64,000 nt of DNA, from positions 310,001 through 374,000 of the forward strand of contig CBDBNT010000003.1 in assembly GCA_965208015.1 (NCBI GenBank). The letters are read 5' to 3'. The translations under genes and the position numbers were made by a program. The notes under the pieces are model-generated. The model made no database searches. It was not told the DNA's origin and saw only the letters and a list, made by a program, of their open reading frames with translations. How positions within the stretch are numbered: the stretch's first letter is position 1; every line of letters begins with the position of its first letter. The stretch is from Bin87 sp965208015 (GTDB lineage: Bacteria > Chloroflexota > Dehalococcoidia > Lucifugimonadales > UBA3495). Below are positions 27,033 to 36,495 of this stretch, piece after piece.

Positions 27033-27686
27033 TCAGTTGACCCTTAGGTCCCTCCTGACCACGCAGCCGGGAGACGTCCTCGGAGTGTCCACTCCGGTGT
27101 CGTCAGCGCCGATAAAGATGTCGAAGAACTGATCGAACTCGGTGATTGGGAGCCGATAGGTACCTTCCGCGTCTGACCTGGTATCCGCCACGACGCGATT
27201 GCTTCCGTCCTTGCTCATGGCCACAACCAGGGCATTTGCGACCGGGCCTCCACTGTCCCTGACCACGCCGGCGATCATGCACGGTATCCGGCTGGCGGGG
27301 TTGCTTACGGGTGTGGCAGTGGGAACCGGGGTGGGCACCGGGGTGCTGGTCGGTTCCGGTGTGTTGGTGGGCACGGGGGTCGGCGTCGGCGTTGGCTCGG
27401 GTGTGTTGGTGGGCATGGCGGCGCGGGTCGCTGCGATGCTGGCGTCGATGGTGGCCTGCAAATCAGGCGTTGGCTCCGGCGTAGGGGGCTCCGGGGTATC
27501 GGTGGGAGGTATGGGCGTTGCGGTGGGCACCGCAGCCTCAACCGCAGCTGCAATGGTGGCTGCCAGGTCGGGAGTGGAAGTGGGCTCCGGTTCTTCCCCA
27601 CCACCAAAGAAGCAGCCGGTGGTGGCAGCGAGAACAAGTATGGCGATTAAACCTAAAATCGAAAATCGGGCGACGTTGCGCAACAT
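27033..27686 (-). CDS. Thr/Pro-rich lipoprotein with carboxypeptidase-regulatory-like domain
   Basis: This 217-residue protein has a lipoprotein signal peptide (hydrophobic ILGLIAILVLA, lipobox ATTGC, Cys25). A long low-complexity linker of TPxPT/TNTPEP repeats follows to about residue 130. The C-terminal 80 residues (IAGVVRDSGGPVANALVVAM, then GTYRLP) resemble a carboxypeptidase-regulatory-like beta sandwich. It is probably anchored on the outer face of the membrane, with the linker spanning wall or S-layer material. Such TP-rich lipoproteins are typical of Chloroflexota. The function is unknown. Confidence 0.75.
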   Translation of the reverse strand: MLRNVARFSILGLIAILVLAATTGCFFGGGEEPEPTSTPDLAATIAAAVEAAVPTATPIPPTDTPEPPTPEPTPDLQATIDASIAATRAAMPTNTPEPTPTPTPVPTNTPEPTSTPVPTPVPTATPVSNPASRIPCMIAGVVRDSGGPVANALVVAMSKDGSNRVVADTRSDAEGTYRLPITEFDQFFDIFIGADDTGVDTPRTSPGCVVRRDLRVN

Positions 27687-27790
27687 CTAGAGACTCCTGC
27701 TCCGGGGCGATAGGGGTCGACAGGACATATTCTGGCAGCTTGGGGCTCCCGGCGCTCCAAGCGTCGCGTGCAGATTATGGCAATCTTGTG

Positions 27791-30508
27791 TCAGACCCCC
27801 AGCTGCGCGATTATGTCCTCGATGCGCTGGCGCTCCTCGGTCAGCGAGCGCAGGCGTTGGCGTTCATTCTCAACAACCTCAGCGCGAGCCTTGGAAACGA
27901 AGTTGGGATTTGCCAGCAGCTGTTCCTTGCGTGTTTCGTCCTGGCGCTTGGATTCCAGCTCCCGGTGCAAGCGGTCGGATTCCGCCCGCAGGTCCACCCC
28001 TTCGAGGGGCAAACGGACCACCAGCGGATTTACCACCAGGCTGACGCCCGTGGTCGTGTCCGCATCGCCTGCGTCCAACAACCGCAACGGTTCCACTCGA
28101 GCCAGAGCGCAGATCACCTCCTGCTCTTCCTCTACGACGGCCCACATCCCGTTGGTTTCAATCGCGGCTTCCAATTTTTGTCCTGCCGGGATGCGCAGCT
28201 GGGCTCGCATGTTGCGCACCGCCCGCACGGTCTGCATTACGATGTCCACGTCCGCCTCGGCGTCCGGCGCCGAGCGCGGCGCGTCAACCTGGGGATACGG
28301 ACACACCATGATGGACGCGGGGAGTTCAGCATCCGGCGTGGGAACCCGCCCCGTGAGGTTCTGCCAGATCTCCTCAGTGACGAAGGGCATGAACGGGTGC
28401 AAGAGGCGGAGCAGGCGCTCCAGGACGTGAACCAGGGTTGTCGCCGCCGCGGTCGCGTCGACCGAATCGGCAACCCGGAGCCGGACCTTGGCCATCTCGA
28501 TATACCAGTCGCAGAAATCGTTCCACGCGAAGTCATAGATCTTCTGCTGGGCTTCTCCCAGTTCGAACGCGGTCAGCGCCTGGTTCACGGTGGCGGTGAG
28601 ATCATCCAGGCGGCTGACTATCCAACGGTCCTCACGATGTGCCGGAGCGGGAAGTTGGTGCCAGTCGCCCAATTCGCCCTTTCCCGAAGCCGTCCTGGCC
28701 TCGATGACGCTGATCACGTAGCGCGCGGCGTTCCAGATCTTGTTGGCAAAATTGCGAGCCGATTCCAGTTTTTCGTCGCTGAGGCGGAGGTTGTTTCCGG
28801 GCGCGGTTCCGGTGGTCAACGCGAACCTCAGGGCGTCGGTCCCGTATTGTTCCAGCAGGTCCAGCGGGTCCAGGGTGTTGCCCCGGGTCTTGCTCATCTT
28901 CTGGCCCTCGGCGTCAAGAACCATGCCGTGCAGGTACACTGACCGGAACGGGACGTCGCCGGTGTTTTCGATGCCCAGCATGATCATGCGGGCGACCCAG
29001 AAGAACAGGATGTCGTAGCCCGTTTCCAGCACCGAGTTGGGGTAGAAGTACTCAAGGTCTTCTGATCCCGCATCTGGCCATCCCAGGGTCGAGTGGGGCC
29101 ATAGGCCGCTGCTGAACCAGGTATCCAGAACGTCGCTTTCCTGTTCGATGTCCCCGCTGCCGCACCTGGGACACGCCGCCGGATCATCGACGTGAGCGGA
29201 GTGACCGCCGCATGCACCGCAGTACCAGACCGGGATGCGATGGCCCCACCAGAGTTGCCGACTGATGCACCAGTCCCGGATGTTCTCCAACCAGTTCAGA
29301 TAGACGCGGGAGAACCGGTCCGGCACGATCTCGATATCCCGATTGACCACGGCGGCGTAGGCGTTGCCGGCGATGGTGCCCGGCTGGTCGTGCTTGCCCA
29401 CGTTCAGGAACCATTGCAGACTGATGAGCGGTTCCACCACCTCGTTGCAGCGTTGGCAATGGCCCACCGAGTGATGGTAGTCCTCCACGCCTTCCAGCGC
29501 CCCGATGGCCTCAAGCTCGGCGACAACGGCGGCGCGAGCGGCGAAGCGCTCCATGCCGGCGTACTTGGCTCCGGCCTCGTCAGTCATGCAGCCGTCGAAC
29601 CCGATGACGGTGACTATGGGCAGGTTATGTCGTTCTCCAATTTCGAAGTCAATGATGTCGTGGCCGGGGGTGACCTTCAGCGCGCCGGTTCCGAACTCCA
29701 TCTCAATGGCCGTGTCGCCGACCACTGGTATCTGGCGCCCCACGATGGGCAGCGTGACCATGCCGCCGATCCTGTCGGCGTAACGCTCGTCGTCGGGGTG
29801 AACGGCGACGCCGGTGTCGCCCAGCATGGACTCGGGCCGGGTGGTAGCCACCGTCACACCGTCAGCGGGATTGTCCGCCGAGGGATAGCGGATGTGGTAA
29901 AGCTTGCCGTCCTGCTCCTCGTGATCGACTTCGAGATCGGACAGAGCGGTGGCGCAGCGGGGGCACCAGTTGATGATGCGTTCGTGGCGGTAGATCAGGC
30001 CCTTGTTGAACAGGTTCACAAATGTGGTGCGCACGGCGTGGACCGGGCCGGGATCCAGCGTGAACCGCAAGCGGGACCAGTCGCAGGAAGCTCCCAGGCG
30101 GCGGTGCTGCTCGTCAATGGTGTTCCCATAGAGGCGCACCCACTCCCAGACGCGCTCTTCGAACTTCTCCCGGCCCAGGTCGTGCCGAGTCGTGCCTTCC
30201 GCGGCCAGGGCGCGCTCCACCACCCATTGCGTGGCGATGCCGGCGTGATCTTTGCCAGGCAGCCAGAGAGTGGGATCGCCGCACATGCGGTGCCAGCGGG
30301 CCAGGGAGTCCTGCAGGCTGGCGGTCAGGGCATGGCCCAGGTGCAACTCTCCCGTGACATTGGGCGGGGGCATTACCACACAGAAAGGTTGGCGGTCGGG
30401 ATCGATGCGCGGTACGAAGTATCCGGCGTCCCACCAATTCTGATAGATGCGCTGTTCGACCGAGGCAGCATCATAGGCGCGGGGCATGGCGGAAGCAGAG
30501 GCAGTCAT
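27791..30508 (-). CDS. valS: Valyl-tRNA synthetase
   Basis: This 905-residue class I aminoacyl-tRNA synthetase has the HIGH-type motif HLGH at about residues 56-59 (PNVTGELHLGH) and KMSKT at about 537-541. It also has a CP1 editing domain (TTRPESMLGDTGVAVHPDD), the zinc-knuckle-like CGACGG and CPRCGSGD pairs, and a C-terminal coiled-coil arm (LHRELESKRQDETRKEQLL) typical of ValRS. The start was placed at MTASASAMPRAYD; the frame continues 39 codons upstream without homology. It lies divergent from the SLATT-like gene. Confidence 0.96.
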   Translation of the reverse strand: MTASASAMPRAYDAASVEQRIYQNWWDAGYFVPRIDPDRQPFCVVMPPPNVTGELHLGHALTASLQDSLARWHRMCGDPTLWLPGKDHAGIATQWVVERALAAEGTTRHDLGREKFEERVWEWVRLYGNTIDEQHRRLGASCDWSRLRFTLDPGPVHAVRTTFVNLFNKGLIYRHERIINWCPRCATALSDLEVDHEEQDGKLYHIRYPSADNPADGVTVATTRPESMLGDTGVAVHPDDERYADRIGGMVTLPIVGRQIPVVGDTAIEMEFGTGALKVTPGHDIIDFEIGERHNLPIVTVIGFDGCMTDEAGAKYAGMERFAARAAVVAELEAIGALEGVEDYHHSVGHCQRCNEVVEPLISLQWFLNVGKHDQPGTIAGNAYAAVVNRDIEIVPDRFSRVYLNWLENIRDWCISRQLWWGHRIPVWYCGACGGHSAHVDDPAACPRCGSGDIEQESDVLDTWFSSGLWPHSTLGWPDAGSEDLEYFYPNSVLETGYDILFFWVARMIMLGIENTGDVPFRSVYLHGMVLDAEGQKMSKTRGNTLDPLDLLEQYGTDALRFALTTGTAPGNNLRLSDEKLESARNFANKIWNAARYVISVIEARTASGKGELGDWHQLPAPAHREDRWIVSRLDDLTATVNQALTAFELGEAQQKIYDFAWNDFCDWYIEMAKVRLRVADSVDATAAATTLVHVLERLLRLLHPFMPFVTEEIWQNLTGRVPTPDAELPASIMVCPYPQVDAPRSAPDAEADVDIVMQTVRAVRNMRAQLRIPAGQKLEAAIETNGMWAVVEEEQEVICALARVEPLRLLDAGDADTTTGVSLVVNPLVVRLPLEGVDLRAESDRLHRELESKRQDETRKEQLLANPNFVSKARAEVVENERQRLRSLTEERQRIEDIIAQLGV

Positions 30509-30780
30509 CGTACCGTCCCATAATTCAGCGCCAGCGAGGGCCGCTGGTCCGGCCCCATCCGGCGACACGTCGACCGTTGAAAAACTTTTGAAAAATGGTA
30601 GCACCGGCACTTCGGGATTGTCCATACGAAGACCCCGCTCGAGACGATTCCTGAACTCTGACGTTCTGTCCCGAAAACCTGTAGATCAGAGAGCGGCTGT
30701 CTTCCTCAACTCGTCCGTTGGCTGCACTTTGCTCTATACTGATTGAGCAGCCTTCGGGCAGGAGGTGAGCTGCGGCGACG

Positions 30781-31416
30781 ATGACAGAGCAAACTCGTAC
30801 CGCCGTTTGGGGAACACTGTGCGACTTGGAGTGGAACAAACGGTACTATGCGGCCATGGCGGATAAATACAAGCGCACCCACTTGTCAGTTCGATTCGCG
30901 ATCTTATTCGGGATCGTCGCTGAAGGATTCATCCTGTACTTCGTGCGAGAGTATGAGTGGCTTTTTCTAGCTGGGCTGGCCTTGGGGTTGCTTTTGGCCT
31001 TGGGCACCATTTGGGACGCCCTGTCTGACTATGCGCAAAATGCTGCCAATTTGCAGAATGCCGAGTTCACGTGTGATTCATTGCTTCAGGAAGTTGAAGA
31101 ATTATGGCGGGCGATAGAAACGGGGCGAATGGAATCTGATGATGCGGAGTCATCCTTGCAATCGATAAAACGTAGGTGGACGGCATCAACCGAACGCGCC
31201 AGGGTGAGGACAGACCAGCGAATTAACAACAAGGCGTATGATGACGCCAACGGATACGAAATCAGTATGCGGTTCACTAATTCGACCCCGAGGCAAGTTC
31301 TAGGCCCTGAACGACCACCGCGGCCGCAACCGCCTCCACCCAAACCAACGCCCCCGCCACGAGAGAGCGAACCGGACCGGCGTCCCGTGAACCAGCCCAA
31401 ACCTGCCATACAGTAG
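30781..31416 (+). CDS. Two-helix membrane protein, possibly SLATT-like
   Basis: This 211-residue protein has a hydrophilic N-terminus (WNKRYYAAMADKYKRTHL), two adjacent transmembrane helices (about 38-56 and 59-78), a helical and coiled-coil region (LQEVEELWRAIETGRMES), and a Pro-rich C-terminal tail. This layout resembles SLATT-domain proteins, which act as membrane effectors in nucleotide-signalling defence systems, but no partner gene is adjacent. GGAGGTGA lies 12 bases before the ATG. GC content is lower than in neighbours. The SLATT assignment is inference from architecture only. Confidence 0.6.
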   Translation: MTEQTRTAVWGTLCDLEWNKRYYAAMADKYKRTHLSVRFAILFGIVAEGFILYFVREYEWLFLAGLALGLLLALGTIWDALSDYAQNAANLQNAEFTCDSLLQEVEELWRAIETGRMESDDAESSLQSIKRRWTASTERARVRTDQRINNKAYDDANGYEISMRFTNSTPRQVLGPERPPRPQPPPPKPTPPPRESEPDRRPVNQPKPAIQ

Positions 31417-31514
31417 CTCCGGTGGTCAATATCCACTGAACAGCGGCCTTGACGAGAGAGCCGTTACGGTGGATAGGCGCAGGCGATGTGGGCGCCTGTC
31501 CATAGATGGGCCGT

Positions 31515-32399
31515 TTAGCCGGCCCGCCGCAGCCTGGGGTCGAGGTAGTCCCGAAGCCAGTCGCCGAAGAAGTTGAACGCCATCACGACCACCGTGATCA
31601 CCAGCCCGGGGAACAGTGCGATCCACCACGCCTGGGTCAGGAATTCGCGTCCTTCCGCAACCAGGATGCCCCACGCCGGATCGCCGGGGGCGAGGCCCAG
31701 TCCCAGGAAGCTGAGCGAGGCTTCCAGCAGGATGACCTGGCCGACGCTGACGCTGGTCAGCACCATCAGGGTGTTGATGACGTTGGGGAACAGGTGACGC
31801 CAGACGATCATGCCGGGCGATACCCCGTAGATCTGGGCCAGCACCACAAAGTCCCGATCACGTATGGCGAGAACTTCACCGCGAATCATGCGTGCAAATC
31901 GGGCCCATTGCGTCGCCGCGATGGCGATCATCACGTTCCACACTCCGGTCCCCAGATAAGTGACGATCAGGAGCGCCACCAAGATTGATGGGAACCCTAA
32001 TACCGCGTCGGTGATGCGCATCAGCACCGAGTCGGCCCACCGGCCGGAGTACCCGGACACCAGCCCCACTACCGTGCCGGCGAGAATGGCGACAACCATC
32101 GACGGCGCGGTCACCTGGAGCATCGTTCGGGCGCCGTAGATCAGGCGGCTGAGCATGTCCTTGCCCAGTCGGTCGGTGCCCAGGATGTGGTCGCTGCTGG
32201 CGAAGGGCGGCTGTAGCTTGTTGCGCACGTCGTTGGCGCGCGGGTCGTGAGGAGCAATCAGATTGGCGAATGCCGCGCAGAATACGATGATGAGCAGGAT
32301 TGCGACGGGCACCCAGGGCAACCGCGCGTCCTTGATTCGCTGCCCCAGGGACACCGGGGCGCGTTCGTCCAGAACCAGCGTCGGATTTTCAGAAGCCAA
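31515..32399 (-). CDS. Oligopeptide/dipeptide-type ABC transporter permease (DppC/OppC-like)
   Basis: This 294-residue inner-membrane permease has about six helices. The N-terminal DppC-type segment ends in APHDPRANDVRNKLQPP and HILGTDRLGKDMLSRLIYGAR, and the cytoplasmic EAA-type loop EASLSFLGLGLAPGDPAWG contacts the ATPase. It is the distal gene of a minus-strand operon running binding protein, DppB-like, DppC-like. No ATPase gene follows. Confidence 0.92.
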   Translation of the reverse strand: MASENPTLVLDERAPVSLGQRIKDARLPWVPVAILLIIVFCAAFANLIAPHDPRANDVRNKLQPPFASSDHILGTDRLGKDMLSRLIYGARTMLQVTAPSMVVAILAGTVVGLVSGYSGRWADSVLMRITDAVLGFPSILVALLIVTYLGTGVWNVMIAIAATQWARFARMIRGEVLAIRDRDFVVLAQIYGVSPGMIVWRHLFPNVINTLMVLTSVSVGQVILLEASLSFLGLGLAPGDPAWGILVAEGREFLTQAWWIALFPGLVITVVVMAFNFFGDWLRDYLDPRLRRAG

Positions 32400-32418
32400 A
32401 ACAGCGCTCCTGCTTGCA

Positions 32419-32528
32419 TTGCGTCATTCCGGCATTACTTTGCGTCATTCCGGCGAAAGCCGGAATCCATATTCCTAGTGAAACAGTCATGCCGCCCCCT
32501 CTGGATTCCCGCTTTCGCGGGAATGACG
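32419..32528. repeat. Cluster of dispersed palindromic repeats between permease genes
   Basis: Two full units, 32441-32469 (ATTCCGGCGAAAGCCGGAAT core) and 32503-32528 (ATTCCCGCTTTCGCGGGAAT core), lie in opposite orientation. A half unit sits at 32419-32434. They fill the gap between the two permease genes and could affect read-through or transcript stability. Confidence 0.8.
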
Positions 32529-32546
32529 TTTTGAAGTTCTCGTCAG

Positions 32547-33512
32547 TTAGTTCATCCGAACCCGAGGGTCGGCGTAACCGTAGAGAATGTCAACGACCAG
32601 CGCGGTCAGGATGTAGGCTGCACCCGAGACCATAATCGCCCCCTCCACCTGCGGGAAATTATTGGAGAGCACCCCTTCCAGCAGCATCAACCCGACGCCG
32701 GGCCAGGCAAACACCACCTCGACCACAACCGAGCCGTTGAGCAGGCCGGCCAGGCTGATCCCGCCGAAGGTGATGACCGGGATCAGCGCGTTGCGCGCCG
32801 CGTGTTTCCAGATGACCACCCGGTCGCTCATTCCCTTGACTTGGGCGAATTTCACGTAGTCGCTGTCCAGCACCTCCAGCATCGCGGACCGGGCCAGCCG
32901 CATGATGGCGGCGATTATCGCCAGGGCCAGCACGAAAGCCGGCAGGATAAGGTGGAGGAGCATATTCGGTATCTGTGACCAGGTGGGGAACCACCCGGTC
33001 ACGTCTCCTCTGCCGAATGCCGGCAATAACCCCCAATACCCGGCAAACACGATGATCAGCATGATTGCCACCCAGAATTGGGGCGCGGCCATGCCGAAGA
33101 TCGCAAATGCCTTGCAGATGCGGTCCAGGAAAGTGTCCCGCTTCACTGCCGAGATGATGCCCAAGGGCACGCCGATCCCGATGGCCAAGATGGTCCCGGC
33201 GATTGCCAGGTGCACCGTCGCCGGAATCCGCTCCAGCAGGATTTCCTGCACTGGCCGGCGGGCCGTGAAAGAGTCGCCGAAGTCTAGCCGTACCGCCTTG
33301 ATCAGGAAGTTCCAGTACTGGACGATAAACGGCTTGTCCAGGCCGTAGGCAGCCTTCTGGGCTTCGTACACCGACTCGTCGTGCTCAGCGGATATGGGCA
33401 ACAGGAACCGAGCCGGGTCACCCGTCAGATGCACGCTGCCGAACACGACAAAACTCAGGGCGATCAGAGTGATCAATCCCTCGCCGATGCGCCGCACTAT
33501 GTATGTGGTCAT
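32547..33512 (-). CDS. Oligopeptide/dipeptide-type ABC transporter permease (DppB/OppB-like)
   Basis: This 321-residue permease begins MTTYIVRRIGEGLITLIALS, the usual DppB N-terminus with its arginine pair before helix 1. It has the FGDSFTARRPVQEILLERIPATVHL segment characteristic of DppB, about six helices, and the EAA-type loop KHAARNALIPVITFGG. It lies 94 bases downstream of the binding-protein gene and 147 bases upstream of the second permease, with the palindromic repeats in the latter gap. Confidence 0.92.
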   Translation of the reverse strand: MTTYIVRRIGEGLITLIALSFVVFGSVHLTGDPARFLLPISAEHDESVYEAQKAAYGLDKPFIVQYWNFLIKAVRLDFGDSFTARRPVQEILLERIPATVHLAIAGTILAIGIGVPLGIISAVKRDTFLDRICKAFAIFGMAAPQFWVAIMLIIVFAGYWGLLPAFGRGDVTGWFPTWSQIPNMLLHLILPAFVLALAIIAAIMRLARSAMLEVLDSDYVKFAQVKGMSDRVVIWKHAARNALIPVITFGGISLAGLLNGSVVVEVVFAWPGVGLMLLEGVLSNNFPQVEGAIMVSGAAYILTALVVDILYGYADPRVRMN

Positions 33513-33606
33513 AAGATTAGCCTAAGAACGATGCGCTAATTGTTCAGCGGCCGACGCCCTTCGGTATCTTGGACGACGTCGGCCGCTGGTGTCCACTAAA
33601 TGCCGC

Positions 33607-35418
33607 CTACTTCAGTTTCAGCGTCCAGATGGCGGTGACGTAAGGCACGAGGCTCCAGGGCTCGTAGGAGGCCACGTCGGCGCCCAGGCCCCACGGAACG
33701 TTGGTGTTGAACCCGTCGCCCCAGTGCGTCTGGTCCTGCAGGTAATCGTACATCGCGTTGTAGGATGCGGCCCGCGTGCTGGCGTTCAGGTCCGACAGGC
33801 CCTTCTGCACTACTGGCGTGGTGGTGCTGGCCCAGGGCTCGTTCTCCCAGTTGCCCACCGCCCGCCAGGCGATCTGCTCGTTGAGGAAGCCGCCCTGGGT
33901 GATGGAGGTGCCGTCATAGCGGCCCTCGTTGGTCCGCACCAGGACGTCGCCGGGATATTCGCGGTTGTTCCACTTCTGGCGCGTGGCGGCTGCGTCACCT
34001 ACCGACACCTCAACGTCCCAGCCCAGTTCGGTCCAGAAGTCCTTGTACAACTGGGCCAGGTCGGGCAGCAGGGGCAGGTCGCCGGCTTCCCACGTGTACA
34101 GGGTGAAGGCAATCTGCTCGCCATTGGCGTCCGTGCCGTCACCGCCGTCCGCGCCGCCGTAGCCGATGGACTTGAGCAGTTCTTTGGACTTTTCCAGGTC
34201 GAACGGCCGCGGGCGCAGGTTCTCGCCCCAGCCCAGGGAGTTGGGGGTTACGTGGGCCCAGCTGTCGGCGTTCACCGATTCGGGCGAGTACAGCCCGTTG
34301 ACGATGGCGTCCTTATCGATGGCGTGTTCTGCGGCCTGCCGGGCTTCCACCGGGAAGCACCACAGGGACTCTTCCCAGCAGTCCACGTACACCACCCAGT
34401 TGTAGGAGGATTCCTTTTGCCACGCGATAGATGCGCCGTCGATGCCGTTGATGTCGCCGATCATGTTGATGTTCGCTTCAATCAACTGGGCGTCTCCGCT
34501 GCGCAGGGCGGCCAGGCGGCCCGCCGGCTCCGGCACGACCTCGATGGTCAGGGTGTCGAAGGTGACGCTGCGGTCTTCCGAGAACCCGTTTTCAGTGGTC
34601 CAGAAGAAATTATCAAACTTCTCGAACGAATACTTCTGCTCCAGCACGAAATCGGTCACTTCCATGGAACCGATCCCGATGGGGTCGGTCTCGTAGCCTT
34701 CGAATCCGGTGGCGCCGGCGCGTTCCCGCATGGTGGCTTCGGGAACGATCATGGGGCTGGCGCCCTGAGCGTTCTCGGACCAGTTGAAGGAGAAGTCCAG
34801 ACGGACGGTGTTGAAGATAACCTGCACCTGGTCATCGGCCGGGCCCTTGGACACGCCGTCGATCAGCTTGGTGAGCGCCACGTCGCGAGGCTCATAGTAG
34901 GTCGATTCCAACAACGTTTGCGCTTCCGCTCCCAACCGGGAGTCGAGGTTGAAGAATACGTCGTCACGGGTGATGATGTTCCCGTCGTGGGCCTCGATGA
35001 AGCCATCGTTGACGGTGAACGTCCAGACCTTGCCGTCCTCGCTGACCGACCAATCCTTGGCCACAGCGGGCACCAGCTCGCTACCACCGGCGCCGCCGAC
35101 CATGGCGACTCCGAAGATTCGCTGGAACTTCAGATCTTCGCCTTCCGTCAGCAGCGGGTCGAACTTGCCGTTGCCGATGTTAGTGACCAGCAGGTTGACG
35201 TGACCGCCGGTTTCCTCCGCCATGGCGGCGGGTTGGGCGGATTCCGGCATGGCTGTCGGCGCCGCCGACGCGGCGCTCGCCGGGGCGGCCGTGGGCGCTG
35301 CCGCCGGCGGCGCGGCAGGAGCCTCGGATGCTCCGCCGCAGGCCACCGCAGCAATCAAGCCCGCTCCCAGGCCCAATGCGGCCAGCAGCCGCAAGTTAAT
35401 ATACCGTTTCAATCCCAT
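33607..35418 (-). CDS. ABC transporter substrate-binding lipoprotein (SBP_bac_5 family)
   Basis: This 603-residue protein has a lipoprotein signal (AALGLGAGLIAAVACGG, Cys27). An Ala/Pro-rich linker of about 40 residues follows, then a family 5 extracellular solute-binding domain (DWSVSEDGKVWTFTVNDGFI, SMEVTDFVLEQKYSFEKFDNF, ARQAAEHAIDKDAIVNGLYSP). It should capture peptides, sugars or other nutrients outside the membrane for the two permeases downstream. AGGAGGAGG precedes the ATG. It is the first gene of the operon. Confidence 0.92.
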   Translation of the reverse strand: MGLKRYINLRLLAALGLGAGLIAAVACGGASEAPAAPPAAAPTAAPASAASAAPTAMPESAQPAAMAEETGGHVNLLVTNIGNGKFDPLLTEGEDLKFQRIFGVAMVGGAGGSELVPAVAKDWSVSEDGKVWTFTVNDGFIEAHDGNIITRDDVFFNLDSRLGAEAQTLLESTYYEPRDVALTKLIDGVSKGPADDQVQVIFNTVRLDFSFNWSENAQGASPMIVPEATMRERAGATGFEGYETDPIGIGSMEVTDFVLEQKYSFEKFDNFFWTTENGFSEDRSVTFDTLTIEVVPEPAGRLAALRSGDAQLIEANINMIGDINGIDGASIAWQKESSYNWVVYVDCWEESLWCFPVEARQAAEHAIDKDAIVNGLYSPESVNADSWAHVTPNSLGWGENLRPRPFDLEKSKELLKSIGYGGADGGDGTDANGEQIAFTLYTWEAGDLPLLPDLAQLYKDFWTELGWDVEVSVGDAAATRQKWNNREYPGDVLVRTNEGRYDGTSITQGGFLNEQIAWRAVGNWENEPWASTTTPVVQKGLSDLNASTRAASYNAMYDYLQDQTHWGDGFNTNVPWGLGADVASYEPWSLVPYVTAIWTLKLK

Positions 35419-35643
35419 CGTTTGATCTTACCTCCTCCTTTTGAAGGGGCGGGCAGCGTATGCCGCTGTCACGCCGCCGCGTTACGGATGCCGAACGATT
35501 AAACGGTGATATCGCCTTGCTGTCAAGGATGGGTTACGAATCCATGCCAATCCACGGGCGTATTCCACATTCTATTTGTGCTAGCATTGCTGCCGTAGAC
35601 TTCGACTGGCAAACCAATCTTCAGGGTGTTCGGGAACGCAATC

Positions 35644-35976
35644 ATGTTCACTCCCACCAAGCTGTTTTACATCATCAGCGCCGCCGGCGTCGGCAGCGCG
35701 GCCGGCGGCTACGTTGCTTGGGCCATCGCCTCGCGGTTCGCCCGGATCGCCGACCTGAACAACCGGGCCATCGTGGAGCCCCATGTGCTCATCGTGCTGT
35801 GCGTGGCCGGGGGTTTGCTGGCCTTCCCGCTGGGAGCGGCAGCCGGACTTTTCGGCGCGGTGGTGATCAACCGCGTGGTCGACTACCTGCGCCGGTCCCA
35901 GGGCAGAGGAGGCGAAACCGACAACGCGTCGTGGGTGACGCAGCGTCCCACGACTGACGACCGCCCCGGCGAGTAG
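35644..35976 (+). CDS. Small membrane protein of unknown function
   Basis: This 110-residue protein has two hydrophobic helices, a glycine/alanine-rich first one (IISAAGVGSAAGGYVAWAIA) and a second (LIVLCVAGGLLAFPLGAAAG). A short cytoplasmic-type tail rich in Arg and Asp follows. The ATG with GGGA ten bases upstream was chosen; a GTG at 35626 is an alternative. No family was recognised. The 225 bases before it hold only the divergent binding-protein gene's ribosome binding site. Confidence 0.5.
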   Translation: MFTPTKLFYIISAAGVGSAAGGYVAWAIASRFARIADLNNRAIVEPHVLIVLCVAGGLLAFPLGAAAGLFGAVVINRVVDYLRRSQGRGGETDNASWVTQRPTTDDRPGE

Positions 35977-36010
35977 GCCCGGTATAATCTGCAGCGACGG
36001 AAATCAGCCT

Positions 36011-36038
36011 TGGATTCCGGCTTTCGCCGGAATGACGG
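36011..36038. repeat. Dispersed palindromic repeat, ATTCCGGC type
   Basis: ATTCCGGCTTTCGCCGGAAT with flanking TGG and GACGG is the same unit as at 24784. It lies just before the cupin gene. Confidence 0.8.
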
Positions 36039-36059
36039 TACAGTTGTAGGAGTTTTCTC

Positions 36060-36428
36060 ATGCCCCAGTTCGTGCGCGTTTTCACCGGTCCCGACGGGCA
36101 GTCCCGTCTCGAGCATTACGAACCGCCCTTCGAGGACTTCCTGGACACCGAGGGGGCCTACGGACGAGGCACCCCCATGCAGGCCACCAGCGGTATGACG
36201 ATCCGCATCTCGCCGCCTGACTACTTCCTGGACTTCCACTGCGCCCCGCGAAGGCAATACACGGTAACCCTGGCCGGGCAGGCCGAGATCGGGCTGAGCG
36301 ACGGCACTGCGCATCGCGTCGGACCCGGCGATGTGCTCCTCGCCGAAGATTTGACGGGTGAGGGCCACACGACCCGCGTGGTCGGCGGCGAGGAACGAGT
36401 GTACCTCGTGATTCCCCTGGCGGATTAG
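36060..36428 (+). CDS. Cupin-domain protein
   Basis: This 122-residue protein has a single cupin barrel. The second motif is readable in VGPGDVLLAEDLTGEGHTTR; the first motif is poorly conserved (FHCAPRRQYTVTLAGQAEIG), lacking the usual two histidines. Cupins bind a metal and small ligands; here the single His (GHTTR) plus Asp/Glu may bind it, or it may be a non-enzymatic binder. GTAGGAG lies before the ATG. The gene stands between two palindromic repeats. Confidence 0.75.
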   Translation: MPQFVRVFTGPDGQSRLEHYEPPFEDFLDTEGAYGRGTPMQATSGMTIRISPPDYFLDFHCAPRRQYTVTLAGQAEIGLSDGTAHRVGPGDVLLAEDLTGEGHTTRVVGGEERVYLVIPLAD

Positions 36429-36447
36429 GGAGCGTCGTCAAATTATC

Positions 36448-36474
36448 CCGTCATTCCTGCGAAAGCAGGAATCC
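36448..36474. repeat. Dispersed palindromic repeat, ATTCCTGC variant
   Basis: CATTCCTGCGAAAGCAGGAAT is a compensated variant: both stem arms changed together (C/G to T/A), which suggests pairing is maintained. It lies between the cupin and MFS genes. Confidence 0.75.
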
Positions 36475-36495
36475 AGGCGTTTCCACAACCAAATC

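Noticed and set aside
30509..30780. T-box riboswitch ahead of valS
   Set aside because: The minus strand has GGTGCTACC but no recognisable TGG-N-ACCGCG T-box, antiterminator or specifier loop.
33589..35502. A 637-codon plus-strand open frame opposite the ABC binding-protein gene
   Set aside because: It is a high-GC antisense shadow. The minus-strand frame has a lipobox, a ribosome binding site and clear SBP_bac_5 sequence.
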